NCBI RefSeq assembly: GCF_022557175.1
Contig: NZ_CP092915.1
Location: 4,960,001-5,024,000, forward strand
DNA length: 64,000 nt
Source: Mycolicibacterium sp. YH-1
GTDB lineage: Bacteria > Actinomycetota > Actinomycetes > Mycobacteriales > Mycobacteriaceae
Reading direction: 5' to 3'
In this document: positions 1 to 9,099 of the stretch, piece after piece
How the letters are laid out: each line of letters begins with the position of its first letter
Numbering within the stretch: the stretch's first letter is position 1
Notes under the pieces: generated by a model
What the model was told of the DNA's origin: nothing
Seen by the model: the letters and a program-made list of their open reading frames with translations, nothing else
Database searches by the model: none
Translations under genes and position numbers: made by a program

Positions 1-935
1 AACACCCTGTCCATCGTCGCGGTGCTGCCTGCGATGGTGTCGGAGCCCCCGACACGCGCAACGCCCGCGACGACGTCGACGGCGATCGGACCGAGGCGGT
101 ACCTCCCGTCGGGCATCCCGGTGGCCGCCATCGCGTCGGTGATCAACGAGACCCGGTCTCGTCCGGCACTCATCGCGACATGTCGGTAAATGGCGGGCGC
201 GATGTGCACGCCATCGGTGATGAGTTCGACGGTCACACTGGGATCTTCGAGCAGTGCGATGGCGGGCCCTGGCTCCCGCCGATCGATCGGGCGCATCGCG
301 TTGAACAGATGCGTGCCCACCGTCGCACCCGCCGCGATCGCCGCACGCGTCTGTTCGTAGGTGGCCTCGGTGTGCCCTACCGCGACAACGACTCCTGCAT
401 CGACGAACTGCCCGATCGCCGCGAGTCCACCGTCCCGCTCGGGTGCGATGGTGACCATCCGAATCGTTCCGGCGCCCGCCTCGAGCACACGGTCGATCTC
501 GGCTGGGTTGGGGTCGCGCATCAGCGATGGCTGATGCGCACCACAGCGACTGGCCGACAACCAGGGTCCCTCCAGGTGGATACCGTCGACCAGTCCGGCG
601 CGCACGTCGTCGGCCAATCCGTATACCTGGCGCAGCAATTCGTCCGGCCCGGCGGTCACCAGGGACGCGACCATCGCGGTCGTGCCGAATCGGCGGTGAT
701 ACGCCACCGCGGTGGCGGTCTCGGACGCGACGGCGGCGGAGAAGTTCGCACCGGCCCCGCCGTGCAGATGGGTGTCGACGAATCCGGGCACCACCGTCAC
801 CGCCCCGAGGTCGCGGTCCGCGGGCCGCGAGGGAACTCCCCTGCCGACTGCCGCCACGGTGTCCTGGTCTACCTCGATCCACCCGGGCCGCAACAGTTCT
901 GAGCCCGTGGCGATGGTGTCTGCCGTCAGTAACAA
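1..935 (-). CDS. nagA: N-acetylglucosamine-6-phosphate deacetylase (3' end outside window)
   Basis: Removes the acetyl group from GlcNAc-6-phosphate to give glucosamine-6-phosphate, the substrate of the next gene. About 311 residues are visible; the C-terminus lies beyond the left edge. The amidohydrolase metal motif HLHGG follows VVPGFVDT near residue 54, and HLEGPW and a GHTEAT segment typical of NagA are present. A TTG 1 nt after the nagB stop is the likely start, so the two genes are almost certainly co-translated; the exact start codon is uncertain. Third gene of crr-nagB-nagA. Confidence 0.9.
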   Translation of the reverse strand, partial: MLLTADTIATGSELLRPGWIEVDQDTVAAVGRGVPSRPADRDLGAVTVVPGFVDTHLHGGAGANFSAAVASETATAVAYHRRFGTTAMVASLVTAGPDELLRQVYGLADDVRAGLVDGIHLEGPWLSASRCGAHQPSLMRDPNPAEIDRVLEAGAGTIRMVTIAPERDGGLAAIGQFVDAGVVVAVGHTEATYEQTRAAIAAGATVGTHLFNAMRPIDRREPGPAIALLEDPSVTVELITDGVHIAPAIYRHVAMSAGRDRVSLITDAMAATGMPDGRYRLGPIAVDVVAGVARVGGSDTIAGSTATMDRV

Positions 936-936
936 C

Positions 937-1722
937 TCAGATGCCCTGCCAGTCCGGCTTGGCGCGGTAGGTCTCGCGGTAGTAGTCGACGAGCTGGAGG
1001 CGGCGTGCGGCGGCGTCGTCGAGCAGCACGGTCACGTGGGGGTGGTGTTGCAGAATGGTCGCGGGCCACATCGCGCTGACCGCGCCCTCGACCAGGTGGT
1101 GCACGGCCTCGGCCTTGCTGCTGCTGGTGGCGACCAGGATCACATGCCGGGCCGCCATGATGGTGGCGAGGCCCTGCGTGAGGCAGTGGGTCGGCACCGC
1201 GTCGATGTCGTCGCCGAAGAAGCGCGCGTTATCGCGGCGCGTCTGCATGGTGAGCGTCTTGATCCGGGTCCGTGACGCCAGCGACGATCCCGGCTCGTTG
1301 AAGGCGACGTGTCCGTCGGTGCCGATGCCGAGGATCTGCAGATCGACGCCACCCGCATCACGAATCGCGTTCTCGTACTGCTCGCATGCCGCCGGGATGT
1401 CGGCGGCCAGACCGTCGGGGCTCTGCACCGCTCCTGGCGCGAAGTCCACCCGCGACACGAAAACGTTGTCGATGACCGTGCTGTACCGCTCGGGATGGTC
1501 GGCGGGCAGGCCCACATACTCGTCGAGGGTGAAACCCCGTGCCGAGGCGAAGGAGATGAGGCCCGCATCGCAGCGCGCCGCGAGTTGGTCGTAGATCGCC
1601 AGCGGCGACGATCCGGTGGCCAGCCCCAGGACCGCCGTCGGTTTGCGAGCCAGCAGTGCGCCTATCGCGTCCGCGGCGAGGGCGCCGATCTCCTCGGCGT
1701 CGGCCAGGGTGATGACTTCCAT
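937..1722 (-). CDS. nagB: Glucosamine-6-phosphate deaminase
   Basis: Cytosolic isomerase/deaminase that turns glucosamine-6-phosphate into fructose-6-phosphate and ammonia. It has 261 residues, the usual NagB length. The phosphate-binding loop LATGSSP is at 34-40, the FTLDEY segment near 64-69, and the catalytic stretch GIGTDGHVAFNEPGSS at 132-147 supplies the Asp, His and Glu of the active site. The ATG directly abuts the stop of the upstream EIIA gene, and nagA begins 1 nt after its own stop, so it sits in the middle of a compact operon. Confidence 0.95.
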   Translation of the reverse strand: MEVITLADAEEIGALAADAIGALLARKPTAVLGLATGSSPLAIYDQLAARCDAGLISFASARGFTLDEYVGLPADHPERYSTVIDNVFVSRVDFAPGAVQSPDGLAADIPAACEQYENAIRDAGGVDLQILGIGTDGHVAFNEPGSSLASRTRIKTLTMQTRRDNARFFGDDIDAVPTHCLTQGLATIMAARHVILVATSSSKAEAVHHLVEGAVSAMWPATILQHHPHVTVLLDDAAARRLQLVDYYRETYRAKPDWQGI

Positions 1723-2193
1723 CTACTTGGTCGCGGTGAAAAGGGTGGCACCGTAGTCGATCTCGGAGCCGGTGCTGACCGCGTCGGACGGCGTGACATT
1801 GTCGGATTCGCGTTCGTCCATGACCACGACGGGCACGATGGGATTGAGGCCCTTGGCCACGATGGCCGGAACGTCGTAGGTGATGACGGTCTGGCCCGCG
1901 ACGACGTCGTCGCCCTGGCTGACATGAGAGATGAAGCCCTCGCCGGCCAACGCCACGGTGTCCAGGCCGAGATGGACCAGCACGCCGACATTGTCCGGTG
2001 TCATCACGATGTAGGCGTGGGGCATCAGCTTGAGCAGCTTGCCACTGACGGGAGCGATCGCGTCGACCACCGCACGGGGCGGGTCGACGGCGGCACCGTA
2101 GCCGACCATGCCCTGCGAGAACACCGGATCGGGGACGTCGGACAACGCAACTGCACGCCCCGCCACCGGGGCGAGGACTGGCGTCTTGCTCAC
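1723..2193 (-). CDS. crr: PTS system glucose/GlcNAc-type EIIA component
   Basis: Soluble phosphocarrier that passes phosphate from HPr to the EIIB domain of the GlcNAc permease encoded at 4236. It has 156 residues. The phospho-accepting His is H74 in VLVHLGLDT and the helper His is H59 in LMPHAYIVM. An in-frame longer reading is possible, but the GTG at 2193 has a GGGAG ribosome site 8 nt upstream, so I start there. nagB follows with no gap. The usual partner nagE lies divergently beyond an inserted transposon. The symbol is by family; nagF would also fit. Confidence 0.92.
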   Translation of the reverse strand: MSKTPVLAPVAGRAVALSDVPDPVFSQGMVGYGAAVDPPRAVVDAIAPVSGKLLKLMPHAYIVMTPDNVGVLVHLGLDTVALAGEGFISHVSQGDDVVAGQTVITYDVPAIVAKGLNPIVPVVVMDERESDNVTPSDAVSTGSEIDYGATLFTATK

Positions 2194-2310
2194 GATGAGC
2201 GACTCCCTATCTAGCGGACAACATCGTCCGGCCTGCACCAACAATACGAGCGCAGCGCAAAGACGGCCTCCACTTCAGCAGACTTCTTGCGAGGAATCCC
2301 GATCGTTCAC
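2194..2310. promoter_or_regulatory. Residual promoter region of crr-nagB-nagA
   Basis: About 117 bp separate the crr start from the probable left end of the insertion element. It contains the crr ribosome site (GGGAG) but I see no DasR/NagR-type operator (AGTGGTCTAGACCAC-like) and no clear -35/-10 pair. Regulatory sites originally shared with nagE would have been split by the insertion. Confidence 0.35.
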
Positions 2311-2338
2311 GGCTGGGCGGAAATCGCATCCCGTTGTG

Positions 2339-2361
2339 GTGTCGGCGCGTAGCGCTGGCAC
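2339..2361. repeat. Left-end subterminal hairpin of the IS
   Basis: Imperfect inverted repeat GTGTCGGCGC / GCGCTGGCAC with a 3-nt loop, just beyond the tnpA stop codon. Its position fits the left-end hairpin recognised by Y1 transposases; it could also act as a tnpA terminator. Confidence 0.5.
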
Positions 2362-2367
2362 GTTGAG

Positions 2368-2796
2368 CTATTTGGTGCGCTTCTGGTTTTCAATGTAGTC
2401 CTTCACCGCTGATAATGGTGCGCCGCCGCAGGATCCGGCGAAGTAGGACGGGGACCAGAAGTGTTCGCCCCAGAGGTATTGGCGGATGTGGGCGGGGAAT
2501 TCCTGGCGCAGGCGTCGAGCAGAGACGCCTTTGAGGCTGTTGACCAGCCGCGATATCGCGACCTTGGGTGGGTAGTGCACGAGCAGGTGCACATGGTCGG
2601 CTTCGCCGTTGAATTCGCGTAGTTCGGCGTCGAAGTCGGTGCAGACTGCGGCCATGATCTGCTGGCATCGGTGCAGTATCTCGTCGGTGAAAGGGCCGCG
2701 CCGATACTTCGGCGTGAAGACCAAATGCGTGTGAAGGTTGCAGACCACCAATCTACCCCTGCGAACATCGGGATCTGGTTCCCACCGCGGTGACAT
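2368..2796 (-). CDS. tnpA: IS200-type Y1 transposase TnpA
   Basis: Small HUH endonuclease that excises and inserts the element as single-stranded DNA. It has 142 residues, normal for the family. The HUH motif is HVH within EADHVHLLVHYPP, and the C-terminal catalytic Tyr is in AVKDYIENQ. The N-terminal HLVFTPKYRRG segment is typical. No frameshift or stop is seen, so the enzyme should be active. tnpB starts 58 nt away on the opposite strand. Confidence 0.92.
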   Translation of the reverse strand: MSPRWEPDPDVRRGRLVVCNLHTHLVFTPKYRRGPFTDEILHRCQQIMAAVCTDFDAELREFNGEADHVHLLVHYPPKVAISRLVNSLKGVSARRLRQEFPAHIRQYLWGEHFWSPSYFAGSCGGAPLSAVKDYIENQKRTK

Positions 2797-2854
2797 AGAC
2801 CAATGCTATGCGTGGTGGCCGATGGTTGTCGGTCGCTGGGGTTAGGGTGCGATT

Positions 2855-4105
2855 GTGAAGCAGGTGGTGCAGGTTCGGTTGGAGGCTGATGCCGCCCAGT
2901 TGGATGTGTTGGCCCGCACGCTAGCCGCGTGCAACGACACGGCGAACCTGTTATCGACCATCGCCCACCGCGAGCGGGTGTTCCGGGGTCGGGACTTGCG
3001 GGCGATCACCTACGCCCAGGCCCGCGAGCACGCTGGACTGGGCGCGCAGGTCGCCCAATCGTGTATCCGCAAGGTCGCTGACTCCTACGCCACGTTGCGA
3101 ACCAATCTGCGCAATGGCCGCTACGGCAAACGGGGCAGCCCCCGCCGGCGCAGGGTGGAAGCGACGCCAATCCGGTTCCGCACGTTGGCGGCCCAACCGT
3201 TCGATGACCGCTGCTTGTCTTGGACCCATGACACCGCTACGAACCATGCTGGTGTGGTGTCGATCTGGACCATCGAGGGCCGGTTGAAGAATCTGCGGTT
3301 CATTGGTGAGCCCGGCCAAATCGCCATGCTGCGAGCGTATCGATGTGGGGAAACCGATCTCATCATCCGCCGGCGCCGCGGTGGCGGCTTGGCGGCCTAT
3401 CTGATAGCCACAGTGGATCTGCCCGATCCGCCGGTACGCACCGGTGCGCACCTCGATACCTCCGCCGGGTGGATCGGCGTCGATCTGGGGATCGAGAACA
3501 TCGCTGTCACCAGTGACCGGCCCCTGGCGCGAGAGTTGATGGCCACCTACGGCGCCTGCGCCCCGGACGGGGCGGCTGGCCGGGGCAGCGTGAAAGACCG
3601 CCGTACCCGCGTCCGCGAACTGCGTCAGAAACTGCAGGCGAAGAACACCAAGTCAGCTAAACGACTGCTGCGCAAACGCGCCAGAAAAGAGGCCCGGTTT
3701 GCCGCCGATGTGAACCACCAGATTTCCAAGAGGATCGTGGCCGAGGCTGAACGCACCGGGCGTGGGATCGCCGTCGAAGAACTCACGGGGATCCGCGAAC
3801 GGGTACGGCTCCGCAAGCCCCAACGCGCCACACACGCGAGCTGGGCCTTCGCCCAACTCGGAGTGTTCCTCACCTACAAAGCAGCCCGCGCTGGTGTGCC
3901 GATCATCGCCGTGGACCCGGCTTACACCAGCCAACGCTGCACCACCTGCGGCAGTATCGACAAACGCAACCGGACCAGCCAGACCCAGTTCGTTTGCCGG
4001 GCCTGCGGATACACCGCAGAACACGCAGACATCCTCGGTGCCGACAACATCGCGCACCGAGCCCCAACCACCTGGGCCCAGTCAACGGCCCCCAGCGCGG
4101 CGTGA
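2855..4105 (+). CDS. tnpB: TnpB, RNA-guided nuclease of IS605 (OrfB)
   Basis: TnpB proteins are RuvC-type nucleases guided by an RNA made from the element's right end; they cut the empty donor site and help the element persist. This one has 416 residues from a GTG start. The RuvC residues appear complete: D210 in GVDLGIEN, E308 in IAVEEL and D392 in HADILGADNIA. A zinc ribbon is formed by C362, C365, C381 and C384. Nuclease-dead domesticated relatives lose these residues, so this copy is probably active. The guide RNA would cover the 3' end of the gene and the right-end hairpin. Confidence 0.92.
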   Translation: MKQVVQVRLEADAAQLDVLARTLAACNDTANLLSTIAHRERVFRGRDLRAITYAQAREHAGLGAQVAQSCIRKVADSYATLRTNLRNGRYGKRGSPRRRRVEATPIRFRTLAAQPFDDRCLSWTHDTATNHAGVVSIWTIEGRLKNLRFIGEPGQIAMLRAYRCGETDLIIRRRRGGGLAAYLIATVDLPDPPVRTGAHLDTSAGWIGVDLGIENIAVTSDRPLARELMATYGACAPDGAAGRGSVKDRRTRVRELRQKLQAKNTKSAKRLLRKRARKEARFAADVNHQISKRIVAEAERTGRGIAVEELTGIRERVRLRKPQRATHASWAFAQLGVFLTYKAARAGVPIIAVDPAYTSQRCTTCGSIDKRNRTSQTQFVCRACGYTAEHADILGADNIAHRAPTTWAQSTAPSAA

Positions 4106-4140
4106 AGCGCGACAACCAGTCGCGAAAAACAGCTGCAAGT

Positions 4141-4158
4141 CCGGCCATTCATGGCCGG
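4141..4158. repeat. Right-end subterminal hairpin of the IS
   Basis: Perfect palindrome with CCGGCCAT / ATGGCCGG arms and a 2-nt centre, about 35 nt after the tnpB stop. It is placed where the right-end hairpin and the 3' part of the guide RNA scaffold should lie. Confidence 0.6.
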
Positions 4159-4235
4159 GTAGTTGACCGCTACTCGTTTAAGCTACTGCTGCGCTTCGAC
4201 GGGCGGCGCGGGCGCCACAGGAAGGGTCACCGATA

Positions 4236-5807
4236 ATGGGCGATACGATGAAACCCGTGGGCGCACAGAGGAAATCGGGGATGCGCATACCCGGCTTCGC
4301 GCAGTTGCAGCGGCTGGGCAAGAGCCTCATGCTGCCGATCGCGGTACTGCCCGCGGCGGGCATCCTGCTGCGGTTGGGTCAGCCCGACCTGCTGGGCCGG
4401 ATCGACGCGCCGGTCATCGGGGCGTTCTTTCAGGCGATGAGTGCGGCAGGTGACGCGGTATTCGCCAACCTGCCGCTGCTGTTCGCCGTCGGCGTGGCCA
4501 TCGGATTCGCCAGAAAGGCCGACGGCTCGACCGCGCTGGCCGCCGTGGTGGGTTACCTCGTGGTGGAGGCGGTGTTCAAGACCATGTCGCCGATCGTTCT
4601 CGCCGGCGAGGTCGACAAGGCCGGTGACCAGGCTCAGATCAACTACAGCGTGTTCGCGGGGATCGTGGTCGGTCTGCTCACCGCCTGGTTGTTCGACAAG
4701 TACCACACCATCGAGTTGCCGTCCTACCTCGGATTCTTCGGCGGGCGGCGGTTTGTGCCGATCGTGGTATCGCTGGCCTCGCTGTTCCTCGCGTTCGCCA
4801 TGAGCTACTGCTACCCGATCTTCGACGTGGGGCTGACGAGTCTCGGCCAGTTCATCGGCGGCGCAGGTGCGCTCGGTGCATTCGTCTACGGATTCGCCAA
4901 CCGCATGCTCATACCGCTGGGTCTGCACCACATCCCGAACTCCTACGTCTGGTTCCTCTATGGCGACTACCAGACACCCGGCGGTGACGTCGTCACCGGT
5001 GAACTGACCCGATTCGCTGCGGGTGACCCCACAGCGGGCATCCTGACGTCGGGCTTCTACCCGATTCTGATGTTCGGCCTGCCGGCCGCCGCACTCGCGA
5101 TGATCCACGTGGCCAACAAGAAACAGCGCAAGGTGGCGGTCGGAATCCTGTCAGCGGCGGCGCTGACCGCGTTCCTGACCGGTGTGACCGAGCCGCTGGA
5201 GTTCGCGTTCATGTTCGTGGCCTTCCCGCTATACGTCATCCACGCTCTCCTGACCGGGCTGTCGCTGGCGGTGGCCTACCTGCTCGACATACACCTGGGC
5301 TTCTCGTTCTCCGCCGGGCTCATCGACCTGCTGCTCTACGGCACCGCACCGGCCGCGAAGAACATCGGACTGTTGATCGGGATGGGCCTGGTGTTCTTCG
5401 TCGTCTACTACGTGCTGTTCCGGTTCGCGATCACGAGGTGGAACATGCGCACTCCCGGCCGGGAGCCGGAGGCCGAGTTCGAGGCCGAGGAGCGGGCGAA
5501 CATCGGGGAGGGCGCGGAATCGGCGACCGCGGTGGCGGCAGGCGGTACGGCGACCGCGACGATCGCAGCTCCGGCGGACAGCAGAGCCGAACAGGTCATC
5601 GAGGCGTTCGGCGGCCGGCAGAACCTGGTCAATGTCGACGCCTGCATCACGCGCCTGCGCATGGAGGTCGCCGACAAGGGCAAGGTCGATCAGGCCCGGC
5701 TGAAGAGTCTGGGCGCAGCGGGTGTGGTCGAGGTCGGCAACAGCGTGCAGGCGGTGTTCGGCACCCAGGCCGAGGCGCTCAAGAACGCCATCCTCGACGT
5801 CCTCTAG
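4236..5807 (+). CDS. nagE: PTS N-acetylglucosamine-type EIICB permease
   Basis: Imports GlcNAc (or a related hexose) across the cytoplasmic membrane while phosphorylating it. The protein has 523 residues. An EIIC channel domain of about ten hydrophobic segments occupies residues 15-395, beginning with [19 protein letters not shown]. An Ala-rich linker leads to a C-terminal EIIB domain with the phospho-Cys C470 in [11 protein letters not shown]. There is no EIIA domain; it is supplied by crr. GGAAGG precedes the ATG. The IS lies about 70 bp upstream, so its native promoter has probably been altered. Confidence 0.93.
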   Translation: MGDTMKPVGAQRKSGMRIPGFAQLQRLGKSLMLPIAVLPAAGILLRLGQPDLLGRIDAPVIGAFFQAMSAAGDAVFANLPLLFAVGVAIGFARKADGSTALAAVVGYLVVEAVFKTMSPIVLAGEVDKAGDQAQINYSVFAGIVVGLLTAWLFDKYHTIELPSYLGFFGGRRFVPIVVSLASLFLAFAMSYCYPIFDVGLTSLGQFIGGAGALGAFVYGFANRMLIPLGLHHIPNSYVWFLYGDYQTPGGDVVTGELTRFAAGDPTAGILTSGFYPILMFGLPAAALAMIHVANKKQRKVAVGILSAAALTAFLTGVTEPLEFAFMFVAFPLYVIHALLTGLSLAVAYLLDIHLGFSFSAGLIDLLLYGTAPAAKNIGLLIGMGLVFFVVYYVLFRFAITRWNMRTPGREPEAEFEAEERANIGEGAESATAVAAGGTATATIAAPADSRAEQVIEAFGGRQNLVNVDACITRLRMEVADKGKVDQARLKSLGAAGVVEVGNSVQAVFGTQAEALKNAILDVL

Positions 5808-5893
5808 ACCAATTTCACGCCCGTGGCCTGGGAATACCTAGCCAATCTCGCTTTCGATGTTTTGTGCGCGCGCCCAGGTGGTAATCGACTGTC

Positions 5894-6445
5894 ATGTTCC
5901 TGAACGGCGATTTCTCAAAGCGATTGTTCATTGCTGGCGCAGCGGCTGCTGCCCTGGCCATCACACCGCTTGGTGTGCCGACGGCGCTCGCTGAGCCGGC
6001 ACCGCCGCCGCCGTGCGCCGACGTCAACGCACCGGGCTGCGCAACTGCCGGACCCGGCGGCGTCCAGGCCACGGTTCCCGGTGCAGGTGCTGTGGCTGGC
6101 CCGGAGGGGGCCGGAGCGACCGTGCCCGGTGCCGGTGCTGAAGCTGGCCCCGGCGGAGCCGCTGCCACCGTTCCCGGCGCAGGCGCCACTGCGGGGCCCG
6201 ATGGAGCCCAAGCCAACGTCCCTGGTGCCGGCGCTGAAGCCGGACCCGGCGGCGCGGCAGCCACCGTTCCCGGCGCGGGTGCTGAAGCGGGACCCGGCGG
6301 CGCCAGTGCCACCGTTCCCGGTGCCGGTGCCGAAGCAGGTCCCGGCGGCGCCAGCGCCAACGTTCCAGGTGCCGACGCCAACGTCGGCCCCGGCGGTGGC
6401 CAGTTCTGCATCGACAACGTCGGTTGCGTCGGCGGTGCGCGGTAA
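5894..6445 (+). CDS. Exported Ala/Gly/Pro repeat protein with elastin-like units
   Basis: Unrecognised small secreted protein of 183 residues. A signal peptide runs to about residue 34 (hydrophobic LFIAGAAAAALAITPLG, then ALA-EP). The mature part begins with a PAPPPP stretch and then has seven 16-residue repeats built on ATVPGAGAEAGPGGA. It ends in a non-repetitive tail with two cysteines (FCIDNVGC) that could pair with the Cys residues before the repeats. VPGAG is the elastin-type turn sequence, suggesting a flexible, disordered cell-surface protein. A strong terminator follows. Confidence 0.8.
   Translation: MFLNGDFSKRLFIAGAAAAALAITPLGVPTALAEPAPPPPCADVNAPGCATAGPGGVQATVPGAGAVAGPEGAGATVPGAGAEAGPGGAAATVPGAGATAGPDGAQANVPGAGAEAGPGGAAATVPGAGAEAGPGGASATVPGAGAEAGPGGASANVPGADANVGPGGGQFCIDNVGCVGGAR
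6068..6403 (+). repeat. Seven 48-bp in-frame tandem repeats
   Basis: The 16-codon unit is repeated seven times without interruption, with variation mostly at unit positions 2, 9 and 16. Near-identical units 5 and 6 suggest recent expansion or gene conversion. Copy number may vary between strains. Confidence 0.85.
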
Positions 6446-6464
6446 CCACACCAGTCACAACTGA

Positions 6465-6505
6465 ACAGCATGCAGGCCAGGGCTGAGCCCTGGCCTGCAT
6501 GCTGT
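6465..6505 (+). terminator. Strong hairpin terminator
   Basis: A perfect 20-bp inverted repeat (starting ACAGCATGCAGG) with essentially no loop lies 20 nt after the stop of the repeat protein. There is no T-run, which is common for mycobacterial terminators. It insulates aceA from upstream transcription. Confidence 0.85.
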
Positions 6506-6593
6506 GGTGGAGATGGCGATTTGAAACTCGATGCGCCACACCAGCCATACACTCGGGCAATAAGCGGAATCCGCTCAGCGAGGAGCACAGCCC

Positions 6594-8930
6594 ATGTCGA
6601 TCACCGAGCCTGTCAGCAAGTCCGTCACCCAGCCTGCGAACGAGTCGGTCACTGGGTCGGTCACTGAGTCCGTCAACCAGGATGTGGCCGCCACGCAGCA
6701 GTACTTCGACAGTCCGCGCTTTGAGGGGATTACCCGGCTCTACACGGCCCGCCAGGTCGCCGAGCAGCGCGGCACGATCCCCATTGACTACACCGTCGCC
6801 CGGGAGACGGCGGCGGCGTTTTACACCCGCCTGCGCGAACTCTTCTCCCAGCACAAGAGCATCACCACCTTCGGCCCGTACTCGCCAGGTCAGGCCGTCA
6901 CGATCAAGCGCATGGGCATCGAGGGCATCTATCTCGGCGGGTGGGCGACCTCGGCCAAGGGGTCACTGAGCGAGGACCCCGGCCCCGACCTGGCCAGCTA
7001 CCCGCTGAGCCAGGTACCCGACGAGGCGGCCGGACTGGTACGCGCGCTGCTCACCGCGGACCGCAATCAGCTGTACCTACGGCTGCGTATGACCGACGCC
7101 GAGCGCGCCGCGACCCCGGCAGTCGACTTCCGGCCGTTCATCATCGCCGACGCCGACACCGGTCACGGCGGAGATCCGCACGTCCGCAACCTGATCCGCA
7201 GATTCGTCGAGGTCGGCGTGCCGGGCTATCACATCGAGGACCAACGCCCCGGCACCAAGAAGTGCGGCCATCAGGGCGGCAAGGTGCTGGTGCCCTCCGA
7301 CGAACAGATCAAGCGACTCAACACCGCCCGCTTCCAACTCGACATCATGCGGGTGCCCGGCATCATCGTCGCGCGCACCGACGCCGAGGCGGCCAACCTG
7401 ATCGACAGCCGTGCCGACGAACGCGACCAGCCGTTCGTCCTTGGTGTCACCAACCTGAGGATCCCGCCGTACAAGGCGTGCTTCCTGGCCCTGGTGCGCA
7501 GCTTCCACGACGCGGGTGTCACCGCCCTCAACGGTCATCTGCTCTACGCGCTTCCCGACGACGAGTACGCCGCCGCCGACGCGTGGCTCGAGCGCCAGGG
7601 CATCAAGAAGGCCGTGACCGAGGCCGCGTCCGGGTGGCGGGCCGACGGGGACCAGTCGGTCGACGATCTCTTCGACCGCGTGGAGTCGCAGTTCGTCGAG
7701 GCCTGGCAGGAGGATGCCGGGCTGCAGACCTACGGCGAGGCTGTGGCGGAGCTGCTCGAGTTCCGCGAGCGCGAGGGCGAACCGCAGGACATGAAGGCAG
7801 CGGACTGGCGCCTGTTCGCCAAGACCGCATCGCTGCACTCCGCGCGCGAGCGGGCAAGGCAGCTGGGGGTTGACGCCCCATGGGACTGCGAACGGTCCAA
7901 GACACCCGAGGGCTACTACCAGGTCCGCGGCGGCATCCCCTATGCGATCGCCAAATCACTTGCGGCAGCGCCGTTCGCCGACATCCTGTGGATGGAGACC
8001 AAGACCGCGGACCTCGCGGATGCGAAGCAGTTCGCCGACGCGATCCACAGCGTCTATCCCGACAAGATGCTGGCGTACAACCTGTCCCCCTCGTTCAACT
8101 GGGACACCACCGGTATGAGCGACGACGAGATGCGCGCCTTCCCCGAGGAGATCGGGAAGATGGGCTTCGTCTTCAACTTCATGACCTATGGCGGGCACCA
8201 GGTCGACGGCGTCGCCGCCGAGGAGTTCGCCAGCGCGCTACGCCAGGACGGCATGCTCGCGCTGGCCCGGCTGCAGCGCAAGATGCGGCTGGTCGAGTCG
8301 CCCTACCGCACGCCGCAGACCCTGGTGGGCGGCCCGCGTAGCGACGCGGCGCTCGCGGCGTCCTCGGGGCGCACGGCGACCACCAAGTCGATGGGCAAGG
8401 GTTCGACTCAACATCAGCACCTGGTGCAGACCGAGGTGCCCAAGAAGCTGCTCGAGGAGTGGCTGGCGCTCTGGGGCGAGCACTACAACCTCGGCGAGTC
8501 CTTCCGCGTGCAGCTGCGACCCCGGCGCGCGGGCGGCGAGGTGCTCGAACTCGGCATCTACGGCAAGCGCGACGAGGGTGAGGAACTGCTCGCCAATGTG
8601 CTGGTCGATCCCATCAAGGACCGGCACGGCCGCAGCATCCTGACGGTGCGCGACCAGAACACGTTCGCCGAGCAGTTGCGCCAGAAGCGCCTGATGACCC
8701 TGATCCATCTGTGGCTGATCCACCGGTTCAAGGCCGATGCCGTCTACTACGTCACTCCCACCGAGGACAACGTCTATCAAACCGAGAAGATGAAGTCGCA
8801 CGGTATCTTCCGCGACGTTCACCAGGACGTCGGCGAGATCGTCGTCGCCGACGTGAATCACGACCGCATCGACGAGCTGCTCGCCCCCGATCGGGAGGCC
8901 CTGCAGCGCCTGATCCGCAAGGAGGACTAG
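6594..8930 (+). CDS. aceA: Isocitrate lyase, long (ICL2-type) form
   Basis: Cleaves isocitrate to succinate and glyoxylate for the glyoxylate shunt, used on fatty acids and acetate. At 778 residues it is the long mycobacterial ICL2 form with an extra C-terminal regulatory domain, rather than the 430-residue ICL1. The catalytic signature KKCGHQGGK is at 222-230 with C224. [11 protein letters not shown] near 184-194 binds magnesium. The N-terminus has a short Ser/Val/Thr-rich repeat stretch. GAGGAG lies upstream of the ATG, and a short palindrome AGCGGA-A-TCCGCT at 6563-6575 sits in the leader. Confidence 0.93.
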   Translation: MSITEPVSKSVTQPANESVTGSVTESVNQDVAATQQYFDSPRFEGITRLYTARQVAEQRGTIPIDYTVARETAAAFYTRLRELFSQHKSITTFGPYSPGQAVTIKRMGIEGIYLGGWATSAKGSLSEDPGPDLASYPLSQVPDEAAGLVRALLTADRNQLYLRLRMTDAERAATPAVDFRPFIIADADTGHGGDPHVRNLIRRFVEVGVPGYHIEDQRPGTKKCGHQGGKVLVPSDEQIKRLNTARFQLDIMRVPGIIVARTDAEAANLIDSRADERDQPFVLGVTNLRIPPYKACFLALVRSFHDAGVTALNGHLLYALPDDEYAAADAWLERQGIKKAVTEAASGWRADGDQSVDDLFDRVESQFVEAWQEDAGLQTYGEAVAELLEFREREGEPQDMKAADWRLFAKTASLHSARERARQLGVDAPWDCERSKTPEGYYQVRGGIPYAIAKSLAAAPFADILWMETKTADLADAKQFADAIHSVYPDKMLAYNLSPSFNWDTTGMSDDEMRAFPEEIGKMGFVFNFMTYGGHQVDGVAAEEFASALRQDGMLALARLQRKMRLVESPYRTPQTLVGGPRSDAALAASSGRTATTKSMGKGSTQHQHLVQTEVPKKLLEEWLALWGEHYNLGESFRVQLRPRRAGGEVLELGIYGKRDEGEELLANVLVDPIKDRHGRSILTVRDQNTFAEQLRQKRLMTLIHLWLIHRFKADAVYYVTPTEDNVYQTEKMKSHGIFRDVHQDVGEIVVADVNHDRIDELLAPDREALQRLIRKED

Positions 8931-9099
8931 CGGCGCGGGTCGGTCTCCACCGCATGCGACAAAGAATCGCGTAGATCTCATCACTGTCGCGGATACGGGC
9001 GGTGCGGCAATGTGACGCCGTCATCAACACTCCGCGAGCCTTTCAGCCGCACGTCAGCACGGCGCTTCGGCGGAGTACGAACGCCCGAAAGGCCTGGCA
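8931..9099. other. Leader region of the transporter-monooxygenase operon
   Basis: About 170 bp without a recognised gene. I looked for a SAM-type riboswitch and for the Cys-rich leader peptides found before actinobacterial sulfur genes and found neither convincingly. A six-codon ORF (ATG 8954-8956) is probably chance. Confidence 0.3.

Larger units (their letters stand above)
2311..4168. mobile_element. IS200/IS605-type insertion sequence with divergent tnpA and tnpB
   Basis: The element has a Y1 transposase gene (minus strand) and an RNA-guided nuclease gene (plus strand) reading away from each other, with no inverted terminal repeats. Subterminal hairpins lie near each end (2339-2361 and 4141-4158), as expected for elements mobilised as single strands. 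The limits are inferred: left flank TTCAC at 2306-2310 as target/TAM and a terminal TTGAC at 4162-4166. They could be off by several bases. The insertion lies in the intergenic region between crr and nagE. Both genes look intact, so the insertion may be recent. Confidence 0.75.

Noticed and set aside
6068..6403. CRISPR-like periodic repeat
   Set aside because: The 48-bp periodicity is in-frame protein repeat without spacers; no CRISPR array is seen in the window.
5815..6588. 257-codon minus-strand ORF opposite the repeat protein
   Set aside because: It mirrors the GC-rich repeats and has no domain, while the plus-strand frame has a signal peptide and Cys ends.
8931..9099. SAM-type riboswitch or Cys-rich leader peptide before the sulfur-type operon
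   Set aside because: No conserved core or poly-Cys short ORF could be recognised; the six-codon ATG ORF is likely chance.
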